Of a stretch of 64,000 nt of DNA, positions 1-13,753 are shown in pieces. Below the pieces are notes generated by a model. The model ran no database searches and was not told the DNA's origin. It saw only the letters and a program-made list of their open reading frames with translations. Each line of letters opens with the position of its first letter. Position 1 is the first letter of the stretch. Both the position numbers and the translations under genes were made by a program. Location: the NCBI RefSeq assembly GCF_947623445.1, contig NC_135247.1:15068501-15132500 (forward strand), written 5' to 3'. Origin of the DNA: Clavelina lepadiformis. Taxonomy: Eukaryota > Chordata > Ascidiacea > Aplousobranchia > Clavelinidae.

Positions 1-3000
1 TTAACGAGGTGGATAATGTAGGTGTTATGGTTCTCAGGAGGACCCAATGAAACAGCTAAAATCATATCGTACATGAAGTAATTTAGCTGTGAATTTATAA
101 ACTCGCCAGTTTCATTTAAATCAATCTATAATGCAAGTTATGCAACTTAAAGCAAAATTCGCTTAGACGGAAACACAGGCAACAAGAATGACTGCATTCA
201 CTTTATAAAAATCGTTGGACAGTCGTCACACGAGTTAGGGCTGCATACGAAAATAACCTCTAAATAATTGGGCTTAAGTTATACCTTCGAAAATATGTTC
301 GATAATATAACGCCAGCCGGAAGGTTTCGGATGATTTCCGATGGGCGATCTTAAGGAAGAAGTAAAATTAACATGGTTTCCAACAACCGACTTTATATTT
401 CCCCTTTCAGCAGTCCATGCGTGGAATACTAGGATATTGCCAGTTTCGGGGTTCGACCATTTGTGGTCAATGTCTCCTTTCTTAAACTCAAATCCATTTT
501 TGTTTCCCCAATGACATTCCTCCTGCAGAAAAGAATGTGTGAATTGGTAAAGTTCCTGCTAATCATTTTTTGCAACATTCTGTAAAAAATGTAAGGTGAA
601 TTTGGTTCATCCAATCTTGACTCTAACGGTAACGGACTTATGCCAAAATCCTTCCCGAAAGTGATGTAGCGTTTTAACTTGAAAAACTCAAGATTACAAA
701 TTAACTGCGTTTAAAAATCTATTGAATGCGCGCCGCAAAAAGCATTATATCACAGAGACCACAAAGAACGTTTAATTTTATAGTTTTTCCAGCCCAAACG
801 TATCCTGCAATATATGCCATAATAAAGCTATCTATATAGGTTAATCTAGAATCTAGAATATGGATTATAGTATTTATTCCAAGTTTAGTCCACAGTTTTC
901 ATCCAAGATAAAAAAGATGTATTTAAAACGATATAAAACGCCACTAAATCAAGCACGCAAGAACGTTCGTCATATGATAGCAGCACATGTACAGAAACAC
1001 AGCCACCTCCCGCATGCAATGAGTTCAATATAGACTCACCGTTCAAAAGATGATAATCTTTGGTCAGCAGACATACATCACAAAAACTACGTGTATAAGT
1101 GTCTAAATGCAACGCGGTGACTATAATACATATAAACGCGGTAGTAAAGACTCATGATTAGCAACGCTCTTTGCAGATTCTTTACCGCGAAGGCCATTTA
1201 ATGCACACCTACAATGCTATTAAATAGCTTTGATCTCTTCTGCGGGCATTTAACAAAGCGCTACTGTCTGTCTGGTACACGGATGGCGCTTTTTCGCTTT
1301 TTTCTCGGTATTGTGGCTCTTTACTTTTAGCCTTTTTTCTTTTATTGCATTGAGAAGATAATCATTACGTAATTCAAGTTCAAACAAGGTCATCACAAAG
1401 CACATATCCACATCTACAAGCAAAATATGGGGAAAGAACTATGATTGCTTGTTTGTGATTGACAAGGAAATTTGCGAAGAAATAGAAATCTATTGCGTTG
1501 CTTTGAAAAGACTTTTCTCGCAATAACTAATAAACCTTGTTGTTTTGGACGAAAAAATAAATGTTGTTATGTTCTCATGAACCCGAGCGTCTTTCTCGTT
1601 TTTACCGTGAGAAAGACGCTCGGGTTCATGAGAACACTTTAAAATGGTGACGTTCGGGCTCGGGTTCGACACATCTCGGACGAAAACCGTTTTCTTTAAT
1701 TCGTTAACGTTTACTTTGATATTCAAAAAATTTAACGATTCAACCAACATTCAGTTCAGCAGGACCAATCGGGTACAACCACATACTTGAAATCAACATA
1801 ACAGCAAACATAGTGTAAGTGTAACGACTTGGTAATCTTTCCAAACCTGTCGAAATCCGCCTGATCCCTTGCGGTTACAGCCAAAACTGTTATGAAACAT
1901 GTGCTTGATTTTGAGGTAAGGTCCTTGTCCAGTCATGTCCTGACCGGTCCATCTCCTTAAATTTGGCTTTCTGTAAGAAAACATGATTTTAATCCCGACT
2001 TGCTTTTCAACACACGCTAAATTTTAGCTGATGATGATTTTTATGCGTACCTTGCTCGGACCAATCGTTTTCGACCTAGAAATATGTGATTAGAGCATTT
2101 GCCATTTATGGAAGCAACAAACACATTCTGATTGAAGGGTTCAAAGTTTTTCCCCGAGATTTTGTGAGCTCCACTCAGTAAAGGTCTTTCGTCTCCCGGA
2201 TAACCAACTAAGGATAAATATTTGTCCTTGGAAAAGAAACAGCAGTCAATATTGCTAAAGTTATTATACGCAAAGATAGCATTAATGGATAAAAGTTAAC
2301 GCTCGGCACGATTCGAATGAGTTTTTAATACGACAGTACTAAATTTTATTTTAAATGTAAAATATACAAACAATCAAATTAAAATGACAGCTTAAAAGTA
2401 TATGGTCGAGCGCATGATGCTGGTGAATTCTGGGAATGTTAAATACCACGTATTTGCTCGATCTAAATTTCGCTTTAACGCTAATGCCGTCATCTTATTA
2501 TGAAAGTGATTTTAAAACGATTATATAGTTGTCTGGAAGATTGTCTGGAAATGATTTACAGTTTTCAGGAATTGCGCCTTAAGGCTCGAAAATTTTTTGA
2601 TTACCGTAATAATTTGAACGTTAAAATCAACAATAACCCATAATTAAGAAAATATGAAGTGTTATTTAGTGCTATTAGTGTATTTTTCACGGTTTCATCA
2701 TAATGTTTTTGACTTTGCCAACAGACACAGCCATAATCATGATTAAACCCGCCTGCTGTTGACAATTACACTTTGATATCTGATGACGTTTAGCTATTAG
2801 CGGTAAATCTAAATCCGATTTTCTTAAAGGAAAACTTCGTAGTAGCATTTACCGAAAAAGTGTTCATAGCATTTGTTCATTTCACTTTTATCAGAGGAGC
2901 ATCTGGGCTTATTGTTTACCAAGGAATGCCACCTTGCGGTTTTATAAAAATATTTGAAAGGTTGCAATAATCTCACAACAAACATACAGTTCTGGTCGGT

Positions 3001-3640
3001 TTATGCAATTTTGTTGTTGTACGGCGTAGAAATCATTAAATTGTATAAATTATAAATTAATTGTAATGTATAAATTGCCGTTATTCGTTATATACATAGA
3101 AAATCACAGTTAACTTACTCGTGCATCCAAGACGATAGGTTTCGAGACGAAGTAATTACCAGACCTCACAAATAAAGTCGCTCTTTTCCTGACGGAGGTT
3201 CTACTTTTCCTGATCCCATCAATTGCTCCGGAAAGAGTTTTGAAAGGCCCCTCCCCGTCCGCGGGAAAGGAAATCCTTCCATTCCAATTATCATTTCCAT
3301 GTTCAACGTCGACGTAAAAGCGATCGTGGGCGAAGGTTGCTCTAAAAATGAGATCTTCATCTGGGCGCGGTGGGCACAACTTCTGGGAAAGAGTGGAACC
3401 CTGGTGATATAACGGAGGAGTTTACTGCGTGAGATTTTTTTAACCAAGAAATCATATCAATCAAGAAAATTTAAGCATATAAAGTATGAGTATATATATA
3501 CTGTATTTTCAAATGGGTGGATATTTATATGAATATGCTATAAATAAGCCTAGTGAGTGACGTATAAATACGCCTAGTCATTCACATACTCTCAAAAAAC
3601 AGATGAACGTAACTAAGAGACACAAAGCGTTTTTCCACAT
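1..3640 (-). pseudogene. G1: secreted right-handed beta-helix (GH141-like) gene, 5' part, probably decayed
   Basis: Minus-strand member of the beta-helix family, running off the left edge. Exons by splice sites and homology to the complete copies: 3590-3640 (signal peptide, starts MWKNALCLLVTFICFLR, donor GTATGT), 3119-3400, 2051-2226, 1847-1970, 285-522, and a sixth at about 1-125. Exon 2 has the CPPRPD motif and FYVDVEHGNDNWNG; exon 3 has VGYPGDERPLLSGA; exon 5 has the GWRYI block. Exons 1-5 read openly with conserved lengths and phases. Exon 6 is clearly homologous (NETGEF, then a GPPE remnant), but the splice phase from exon 5 leads straight into a stop, and a second shift is needed to recover the LIPPE motif. 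The intron before exon 5 is unusually long (about 1.3 kb) and holds a perfect hairpin. I infer a pseudogene; a distant alternative exon 6 beyond the window edge would rescue it. Confidence 0.65.
1570..1636. repeat. Perfect 28-bp inverted repeat with 11-bp loop
   Basis: Arms 1570-1597 and 1609-1636 are exact reverse complements around an 11-base spacer; the outer part reads TGTTCTCATGAACCCGAGCG. It lies in the long intron of G1. The right arm and the sequence after it (GTTCATGAGAACACTT, then GGTGA and GTTCG) recur in intron 11 of G2 near 10885-10950, so this is part of a dispersed repeat family rather than a local accident. No target duplication could be defined. Confidence 0.7.
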
Positions 3641-6600
3641 CTTCCAAAGGACAGTTTGCTTATTTCTTTAATATATAACAATAAAATAATTTTTTACATG
3701 AAGTTAAGCAATCAACTGTCTGAAAAGCGCTGATATAAAAATTAAAATGCATTTAAGTCTTAAGCTTTAAGTATACAACTTTCTTCACCAGTCTTTAAGC
3801 TAGTTACAGTTTAAATGACAATTATTAATATAAACTGCATACGCATATTACTATACAAGTCCTGGAACACATATTTCATTGCTAAAAAATTTTGAAGAAT
3901 CCAATTTTTCGTCTGACAACATTTGAACTGTAATTACTACAAGGAATCCTATCACTACGCTAATGAAAAGATACAGTTGGCGTGTCTGGTTTCAGAAGCT
4001 AATGCTGGTTATAGCTAAGACGGTTGATACTTATTCTATTGGAAAAGATACGTTATAAAGAATTACTGGTGGCGTCCACAGGCCGTAAAATATAACAAAA
4101 ATTAAACGCTTGACTTCAAAAATTGGTTTAGTCAGCGGGCAACAGCATCATAGTTTTAAGATCATTGCCTTGTTGTTGCTTTTGGCAAAATTAAAACCTT
4201 TTATTTCATTTCCTTCCCGAAACCGCTTAAGGCAAAGCTAAGGTAGAAAATGCTTGAAGGAATAAATGAATGAACCTGCTTCAGGCATTTTGATAAGTTG
4301 TGAATAAATCCAAAATTTCCCAAGTTTTTGACGTAGCCAAATACAGCAAATTCTTTCAGCTGAGTAAAAGATATCGAAAGTTTATACAGATGACATTAGC
4401 GCAAGTAATCAGTATAGAAAAAGCAGATAAATATTTTGATTAACCGTTTATTTGTGAAATTTTGGATGAAGAGCTTATACGTGTGTTTGCTTGGCAATTC
4501 TTATAAACATATGCTCTAGAGCACAGCATATAGTTAATTGCATTAAATCTTTACATAAAACAAATAAATCAAGAAAGCAAATTAAATCAAAAATATCTTT
4601 AAACAATTTCTTCATTTGATCTTTATCTGCCAGTAGGTCTTAAAGCTACAGTACAAGCATAACGTATGTTGCCATAAGCAGTGCTTATATCACATTAAAT
4701 ATAAATGTCCAGGAACCTTCCCGCTCACGGCCAGTCGTTATGTTACCAAAATATTCTTGATCATCTATCTATACTCATCTACGTCGATCACCACAATGTT
4801 TATTTCTTATAAAAGTATTGTAATAAAATGATCATCTGCATGTGCAAGCGCTTACATAAAGCAATTGTGCTCACGATCAAAAAAAGGTCATCTCCATTTG
4901 AAAAACTAAGTAAAATGATGACTTTTAGCCTTAAAACTTGATACAGTTCAGTCAGCTGATTGAGAAGCGAGATTAAAGAATAGCGGCCGGCGTTTTATGC
5001 CTTGGGGAGACTTAACTTATAATGAGGCAGACCGTGTATTGTACGTGTAGAAAAACTATAAGTGTGACAAAAGGTCACAGGTAAAATAACTCTATAGAAT
5101 ACAAGATTGAAACTGGAACTGGACTAAAATACAAACTGGAGTAGTCCACAATAATGTGAACACTAAAAACCGACCAAAGTTGATTCCTCCCTGTACGTAA
5201 TTATATCATGAATTGCGTCATGTGTATTTTGTAAAGATTATTACGGAAAACTCTTTAATATGTGTGTAACATGAAACAAAGTCGTAAAACGCTACTGTAA
5301 TAAACATGAACAAAAATTTTTGTGACACGTTTAATACTTGAAATCGAATACTTGTATTTTAGTTGATTTTTGTAGTGTCATCAAAGCCCCAAAATTAATT
5401 AATTAGATCAAAAATGCAGGGAATTGTTTAGATTAAAGCGCATGATAGGATAATAAGCCGGTTATCTAAAGTGCTGCTGAGTATAAATTGCTTTGGTCAA
5501 AATTTACAGCAATTTAAAAAAGCGGCAAATTGAATATCACCATCGACAACACCAATAACGCAAAAACGCAAGGAAAATGCAATCGAAAATTATATTCGCA
5601 GCAAAATTTTTTTGATACAGTTTGAATCTCAAAAGCTTTTGTAATTCAGTCTATCTTACCGTAAAAAAATCATAAAATGAAGCGGTCATACTTTACGTTG
5701 GTGTTATAGCTGTATTAGTATAAACCACTCTCTTACGAAAATGCCAAAAGTTGAAAACTATTCTGACCAAAACAATATGAGCAATCTCTTTTGCTTGCGA
5801 TCATTTATCTTGTATAGCTGAGATAGCAATCTGGTATGAAGAATTCTACTTTTGATAAAGTGATTCGACAGTACATTAATGAGAGCATAAAATAAACCTG
5901 TAGATATGGGAATGAGAAATGACATTTTGTAACATGCCCAACCTTTTGCAAATTTTTTTTGGTCGCAATTGGGTTTTTGTTATACTTAAGCTGCGAGAAT
6001 CTGGTTGTCATAGTATGATGCATTCTACTTAAACGATGGCGAACGCTTTCACAAATCGATCACCTATAGCATGCCGCAATTTCCTATTAACTGCCACAAC
6101 TTCCGATCAGCATCATCGAACTCTGTTCAACAGAAATGAACAATAAATGCCGGACGCTTTCTTATTTCATGTAAACTTAACCTTTCCCGCCAGGCATGAT
6201 CACGATATGGCATGGTCACGATATGGCATGGTATGACGTAAGAAGAAAATATAGATTTGTTTTTATTAGATGCCCATGGTACTTGTTTATAATTGGTTGA
6301 TTTTAATGACAGGCTACAAAAATCACCGGAATACACGTATCTTGTGGAGATTTAAAGGATATATAGCTGTGGACAGACAGCTGACTATTCTTTCTAATGA
6401 CCGGATATATCTTATTAATTTTTATATGTTTTGCACGATATGATAATTATGACTCAAGTAATTTAAGTAAGTTAATTTGGAAAACCCCATAATCATTAAC
6501 TTATCTATAATAAATTAGGCGTTTGTTAAAACTACATCTCTTTGCTCAAATTTTTAAGCATTTTGGAATTGTTTGAGTATTACATGATGTAACGGTTACG

Positions 6601-8149
6601 ATATGAAAAACAACGATGATGTCAAGAGTAAATACACGATAGAGGGCCGTAATGTATGTATATAATGGATATAGAAGACTAAAAAGCTATAAATCTTGCG
6701 TCATCAATTGCTACATAGCTTAGGAAACTATGTTTTGAAAAACTTGAGAAAAATTTTTACGAAACCTACTGTACTGGTAACAGTTGTTGATATATTTTGA
6801 GTACTAAGAATCCTTCATGCACAACCGCTTCGTCTTATATATCAAAAAGAAAGTAATCAACATGAAAATCAACATGACAATCAACATGACAATCAACCAC
6901 AGATGGCGAATAGAAGGGAGCGGGTATAGGCCTATAGGTCTTCCCACTGTGTTACTGGGACCTGGCCCATCAACTTTCAAAATCCAAACATGTTTAAAAC
7001 AGGGCTGAAAGTAGCCTTGTCGGAACTATAAAACAAAGAACAATAATTTCAAATATAGATACAATCGTTTGCTTCATATTTAATCTCGAGAGCTTTCATG
7101 AATTTCTTGAATTTCAAATTGCCAAACGAACACTTTGATTTCACTGTGACATCCGCTACAGCTGCAAAAAGGTACCGCAAATCCAAATTTACGCCATTTA
7201 ATGGAATATAAGCAATCAAAGCTTTATACATTTATTGAGGTGCGAGATGGCCACATCTCTGTGGTTGTTTGTAGTTCGCGACTGGCATGCACGTCTAATC
7301 ATTACAACACTACATTAATTATTATTATCAAAAATCTATATAAACGAGATTATTATCTTATATTATGGTTTTCTTCTACAGTACTTTCTACCAGAACGCC
7401 GTTCCCGCACAAAAATTTACACCGGAACGGCGTTTCGGCTGACTTTCAACACTGCTTAAAAATTGGTAGACCTACAGCAAAGCTCGAGTACCGTTGTGAT
7501 AGACCCTGAATGCCCGCTCTCTGGGCCCACCCACTTTGAAAAAATCAACTTTCCAAAAGTGTTTAACTCATTAATACAAGGTTTTGCTATCGTTTATCAT
7601 TAAGTTTATTCTCTCATTTATTACAACTATACAGCACACATCATAAGTCTGTTCAGTACCGAGCTTGCACAAAAAATAACTCCATCAGTTAGTGTTTAAT
7701 GCTTGTACCAAATGTATACGTGTTTGTCATTCTATAATCTATATATTCATACGTTTAACGATACAATATAAAACGTTATGTGATGCACAATACGCTTGGA
7801 GCGTATCAACGTCGACTTAGTGTCATTTTCTAGATTTACTTCAATATAAATAACCGCAAAAGACATGCAAGGCAATGACGAAAACTACCAGAACTTGAAA
7901 CTCAATGACTCGCCACTTGATCAACAGTGCTTTAGATTAGTCAAAGAAATCTCTTAGCAAAGGGTATAATGAGAAACTTAAGCTTTGTTAAACCTGAACC
8001 AAATGTTTCCAAAGCCAACGCTTATAGGAAGTGTATTAGCCGAGATCTATGTCCTTATCTTCCTCTTTATTATAAACAGTATATATGCCTTCACATAAAC
8101 ACCAAATTTCATAAGTGTATATGACGTATAGCTTAAGCAGTAAATTTGA
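3641..8149. other. Intergenic, no gene seen
   Basis: AT-rich sequence between the 5' end of G1 and the outer end of the left palindrome arm. Short open frames here have no recognisable motif and no matching splice context. The only structure I noticed is an 11-12 bp inverted repeat (GAACGCCGTTCC at 7394-7405 against 7424-7435) and a run of short ATCAACATGAC-like repeats near 6860-6900. Confidence 0.6.
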
Positions 8150-10006
8150 AATTGCGTGTCACTTACGGTCATTCCCTTTCCATTTTGCTTTTGGTAAAGA
8201 CGTCATCTTTCGGAACTGTGTCATCCAAAAGTCCCAATAAGTCACCGAAGCACACAAACAGGATGACACCTTGCACAACAAGCTTTATGGTGTTTTGTCC
8301 AGCGCGTGGCCAATGTACTGCATATACTGCACTTCAGATGATTATGTACTAAAATCATGCGAACAACATTTTTGTACTTGCAAGTCCTGCTTAAGACAAA
8401 GTAATATGTTGCGCTTGCGTTACGATCGCTTCAGGCAAAGCTCAAATAATGAAAGTATTATTTTTTGGCATTTTCTCTTACGTCAACTCACCGCAGTTCC
8501 CCATGATATTGACAACTATATGTACATAGCGTTGTCGTCATAGTTTAATGAAGAAAATCATCAAGTATACAGAGAGGAGACTTAAGCATGTGTTAATCAT
8601 AAAAATTTGAGCAGCATATTAACATAATCTAATTATCGTATTGCTCGGCGCGTCATCGTCAACTCACAAAGAAAAAAAAACAAAATTCCACGTAGGAGCA
8701 AGTTATATAAATCATTGGCCGGGATCTTCAACACATACTAGAGTCGAAACACATTCTTATGTATAGGGCTATACAGGCTATATGAAGCGGTAAAGTTTTT
8801 GCACTTTTTACCCAGTTTTTCACAACATACAGCAGTTTTTATGTTGTTTGTTTTGCAAAATGCTTTGACATCCAACCACTTTAGAATTTCGAGACGTGAA
8901 GTGAGTAATATAGTGAAAATGTAAATGTATCATTATATAAATCAAATTATGTCACGAATGTTCTGTTGCCGGCAAAAAGTAACAACACGGCAATCTGGGA
9001 TAAACTGGAATCGAACACATCAATGAAATTTCCTCATAGCTTGCGTGTGGCGCAAATCTCACTTGACCGATAAAAATTCTGGCGTTTTGAAGGTCTATCC
9101 CATAATCCTATGGTAAGTCCAAATTTATTTACTCTAGTCGTGTGTATACTAATCTACTTAATCTCTTCAACCGGTAGCCGTGCCCAATTTCCTTCGAAAA
9201 CGGTTGTTTCACCTTAATTAAGCGTTTCTTCATTCTCTGATTGAATATCCGTATCAAAGCGCATAAATTCTGAAACTAAGTCATCAAAGCCACTCGTACA
9301 GGAGGACTTTGCGAAACGAAACGCTTCATTCGTTGTGAAACTGGTGTCACTGCCGCTTTAAAAAGGACTTCCTTTCAACTTGTGCACAGTAAGTGCAATG
9401 TAAGCCGCACAAAAATTGTAGTTGTCAATCCAAGACCTTGTCTGCGTTCAGGAAAAGTCCCGCAATAACCAAACACATGGATTTGTTAAATAAACCTTTA
9501 AGGTTTAATTACTTCCGAGAAATTAAGATGTTTCCAAAGCGCAATTATCGCCACCGTCTCTTTCACGATAGCGTTTTCATAATAAAAAAAGTATAGCGAA
9601 TTGAGGTTTTTAGTTCAAAAATGAACGAATATTATCGTAAGAAGCACTTGACTAAAATAATTAACGTAATAGGCAGGGCGAATAATTAAATAATTATAAT
9701 TAATCAAAAAAAATAACGAATCGATAATGAAGATTCTAATTTTGAAAACAAAACTACGATATGCCAAAAATACGTAACGGGAAAAAAAGATACAGTACTT
9801 TTCATAAATGGTCTAAATGCTTTCGATAACAATGAACGTCTAATAAATTTTTAACCTAGATACAAAATGTGGCCATAATATAAATACAAAAAGCTTTCCA
9901 TACATGTTGAAGATCAAAAAATAAAAAACTTAAAGAATCAATATACTGCATGGATCGCAATATACATGATGTAAAACGGAATGAAAAATACAAAACTTCT
10001 AGCGTA

Positions 10007-13000
10007 TTAACATATTCCGCTTCTGTGTCTGATGTTACGAAGATCTACAGACTTGATTCCAATGCGACTCCCAACGGATTTGCTCCTCAGTCTAAAATCT
10101 CTGTCTGCCACGTCCTGGAAGAGAGGATCACTAATAACTGATCGTAAGTCGTTGGATGTGCTATTCCGCCATTCTTGCAGAGATCTGTGTTTCGGGAAGA
10201 ACTCGTCAACTTGATGCTGATGAAACATCCGAAAGAAATAGATGTTGTTGTTTACTTGAGGAACAGCAAACACCCATTCGTCGGATGATCGCCACATCCT
10301 GGCAGCAGAATTAGCGACGTATATGACATTCTTCTTAAAGCTTAAACTCTAAAAAACAGAGATAGCCTATATTTTTCGATTTTGCATTGAAAATGTGTTC
10401 ATTTGAAAACCTTGAGGTCAATAATCGCAGTATTCAACTACTCATATACTGTATTTTTGATTTAAAACTTGCCTGCCTAAGTAAAACACCACCGCCAACA
10501 ATGCGGTTGCAGGTTCCAAATATACGATGGTCATTCGTGTGATAAATCATGTTGTTTAAGGCCAGGTTGTTTTGTCCACAGTGAAAGTTAATAGCTGCAC
10601 CGTCCAAGTCGTACAACCAGTTCTTTTCAACTGTAAAATCAAAAAAATAATGTGGTGCAGAAGTTTATCAGCATTATAACTACAAGGATGTGAAAAATTG
10701 AAGATAGTTCCGGTTCTCATGCACAAACCTATGAGCATATGACTTTAACAATCGTGAAAATTGGACCCGAGGTGGAATGTATGACATCAAGAAAAAACAA
10801 AACCAAAAAATCATATCTGAGCAAAATTCCATATTCTGCAGAATATGGCGTTACCAATACAATTCGCACGAACAAATCTCATGTTCATGAGAACACTTAA
10901 AATTGGTGAAGTTCGTGCCGAGTATTCGTTATGGGGTTCGTGTTTGGCACATCACTGATTTAAACCAACATATATATATATATATACTGTAGATGACAAA
11001 ATTACCTCTAAGGGAAGACACAGCGGTATCTCCATAGATCCCCATTCCACCATAGTGATAAGCAGAGGCTCGATGAACAGTATTCAGTGAAACACGGGCG
11101 TGAAGATGACACTCTGACAAATCCTACCAAATACCACAAATTATACTTAATTAAATGGCACAGAAACATATCAACAGCTTATAGAGCAAAAACTTACAAC
11201 ACGGGGCCCGCTACATCTTGGGTTAGAAGAAAGGTAAATTCCACCAAAGTCACTTAAGATGCCCATGCCGTAGTTACTCACATCGTTTTTCTCGATTATG
11301 AAAACAAAGCGATTTGGCCGCAAATAACTGGATCTAAACGTTGGTTGCCATCCAACCTTGTTATAAAAATGTACAAAAAATGCTTCATCTTCATTCTCTG
11401 AATTTCTTTAAAATTCTTTGAAATATTTTAAATATGTAGCATCGAACAAGCTAATGCTAATAGAAACACGTGCTTAATGAACAAACATATACCTTTATAC
11501 CAGCATAAGGAGTAAAGCTGATTTTGTTTTCAACAACTTTCACGTTGGCCGCACCTCGTACGTGAACACAACTAGGCTGAAAAGTATAAGAATTATCAAA
11601 AGAGTTTTGCCACGTCCACTGATTGAAAAGCATTATTTTTATTGTTTTATGATATTCTATTCGATAATCTTGTTTACCATGTTGACTTACCTGAAACATA
11701 TGAGACACTCCGCAACTTGTAAAAGTGTTTTTCCGAATAAGCAGACTTTTGGTTTTGTAACCAGTGTGAACAGCATAATAACCAATGTCATGAAACTTGT
11801 TGGCAAAAATCTAAATTTACAAAATAAAATTTTAGCACAATATCGGAACGTTTTAAATGACCTAAGTAAAGTATTTTTCTCACTCTGTGATTGACGCAAG
11901 TGCCATCGAGCGTTATTGCTGTGTGTCCAATATTAGAGAACACACATCGTTCTACCACCACACGATTTGCGTCCTCAAATTGCAACAAGCTTGGTTTAGC
12001 GTGGTATCGCTCAAGATTTCTGTCATGGGAATGCCGGAATGCCAAATCCACAAATTGAATGTCCACCGTGTTCTTTACTGCACAATTAAAATTACATTTG
12101 CCAAATGTCTATATACATATCGATACATCAAAGCAATTTAGCTTTTACTCTTTACGTAAACGGAATATACCCAAAAACAAGATGTCCTCCGAAGCAATAA
12201 AAACACTTTTTGAGTTTAGGGGTCCTTCGGGTGGAATTAAGTACAAACGTTTATTTGTTTCATCACAAAAATATTCACCAGTTGCATCCAATTCTACAGG
12301 ATATATATGAATTAAGTTATTTTACATATTTAATCATCCAATATTAATCCATTATATACTCTCAATACTGAAGATATATCGAATGAAATTTATCCTAGAG
12401 CCGCAGAACCTTTACAAAGCCTCTACTTATTTATGGAATAATTAACCTCGGGATGAAAATAAAACATATAAGCTACCTTCAAAGATATTCTCCACAATAT
12501 AACGCCATCCTGATGGGTTTGGATGCATTCCTATAGGATGTTTTAATGGACGTACAAAATGAACTTGGTTCTTTCTGGCAGTGATGTTCAATATATGTCC
12601 TCTTTCTGCTGTCCAGGCATGAAAGACAAGAATGTCGCCGGTCTCAGGGTGTCGCCACCTTAAATCAATATCTCCTTCTTTGAACACAAATCCATGTTGA
12701 TTATCGGGATGACAATAGTCCTGTGACACAAGTGTGCTTTAAGCGTAACATATTGGTCCTGGCTATAAGAACTAACACATATTTTAATAACAATCGTTTA
12801 TCAAACTAACAAATTTAGATTCACATCGTAAAAACTGTAAAACAGCGTCTCAACCTGCTTAAAACCGCCAATTCCTTCAATATTGCATTTGGAAGTAGGA
12901 CGCAACAAATCACTTATTCTCAAATATGGTCCCTCACCGGTCATATCATTTCCTGTCCAACGTTTCAAGTTGGGTTTCCTGGCAAATGAAGCCAATACCA

Positions 13001-13753
13001 TGAATTGCAAGTTCTTGGAATGTCACTATAGTTGTAAAAGTGTCATTATAGTCACTATAGTTTCATACCTTGCTCTGACAAGTCTTTTGTCTCCCAAGAA
13101 TACGTGTTTAGAGCATTTTCCTTCAATAGGAGCAGCAAATATCTTTTGACCAAATGGAGTAAACCTAGATCCAGGGATTCTATATGCTCCAGAAATCAGC
13201 GGCCTTCTATCTCCAGGATAACCGACTATCGACAAACCCTTGTCCTGAAAAGTTGTCAGTTTGTCAGTTGGTCATCGGTGTTTTTCCAACAAGTTCACAA
13301 ATTACTGCAAAAGGTTGTAAGTTTCACTCACCCTTTCATCCAAAGTTATCGTCTCGGTCACAAAATAGATTCCTTGCTTCACAAACAAGGTGACTCGTTT
13401 CTTGAGCGACTTTCTGTGAGTCCTGATTCCAGTTATCGCTCCCGACAAAGTTCTGAAAGGTCCCGAGTTGCGACGGGGATAAGGTATCTTTCCATTCCAT
13501 TCATCCCTTCCACGTTTAACATCCACAAAGAATAGATCGTGAGAGCGACTCCTTCTAATTACTTGAGCGGGTAAAGGTCGAGATGGACAAGAAACATTTG
13601 CAAAGGTCTTTACCTATATATAACGTGCATCGACGTGATTTGTCAATTTACTTAAATCAAATCGTTATTACATGTGATTTGCTTACGTACCGTCAAATGG
13701 CAAATGATAACACTCATGAAACCCATAATTTGTCGAAAGGTCGTTTTGTGCAT
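10007..13753 (-). CDS. G2: secreted right-handed beta-helix protein, GH141-like, 728 aa
   Basis: Thirteen exons on the minus strand: 13691-13753, 13332-13613, 13069-13244, 12855-12978, 12477-12720, 12171-12293, 11884-12077, 11691-11810, 11493-11576, 11198-11356, 11006-11123, 10473-10630, 10007-10348. Exon 1 encodes a signal peptide (MHKTTFRQ then a hydrophobic run). Exon 2 begins with a glycosylation sequon beside CPSRP and then FFVDVKRGRDEWNG. Later motifs are VGYPGDRRPLISGA, GDILVFHAWTAERGH, GWRYIVENIFEG, LDATGEYFCDE, FRHSHDRN, LSDFGGIYLAS, YGDTAVSSL, NFHCGQNN and a C-terminal SGIC. Exon 12 ends at a GC donor (CAG|GCAAGT). The protein should be a secreted beta-solenoid; a glycosidase role is inferred from motif order. 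It is a near copy of G5 in inverted orientation. Right-handed beta-helix fold: fairly sure. Substrate: unknown. Confidence 0.85.
10885..10960. repeat. Dispersed repeat copy in intron 11 of G2
   Basis: This segment contains GTTCATGAGAACACTT, then a GGTGA box and GTTCG-rich sequence ending in CACATC, and so shares order and spacing with the sequence after the perfect hairpin in G1 (1622-1675). Related GTTCTCACGAAC boxes flank the extra DNA in intron 11 of G5 (about 31184 and 31758). A (TA)n run at about 10970-10990 follows it. The element type is unknown. Confidence 0.45.

Noticed and set aside
7391..7436. Inverted repeat GAACGCCGTTCC / GGAACGGCGTTT
   Set aside because: Short, with no adjacent gene end, repeats or element termini; could be chance.
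13104..13535. 143-codon plus-strand open frame, and its 157-codon counterpart at 28695-29168
   Set aside because: Antisense to exons 2-3 of G2 and G5; it crosses exon-intron borders and is preserved only because the copies are nearly identical.
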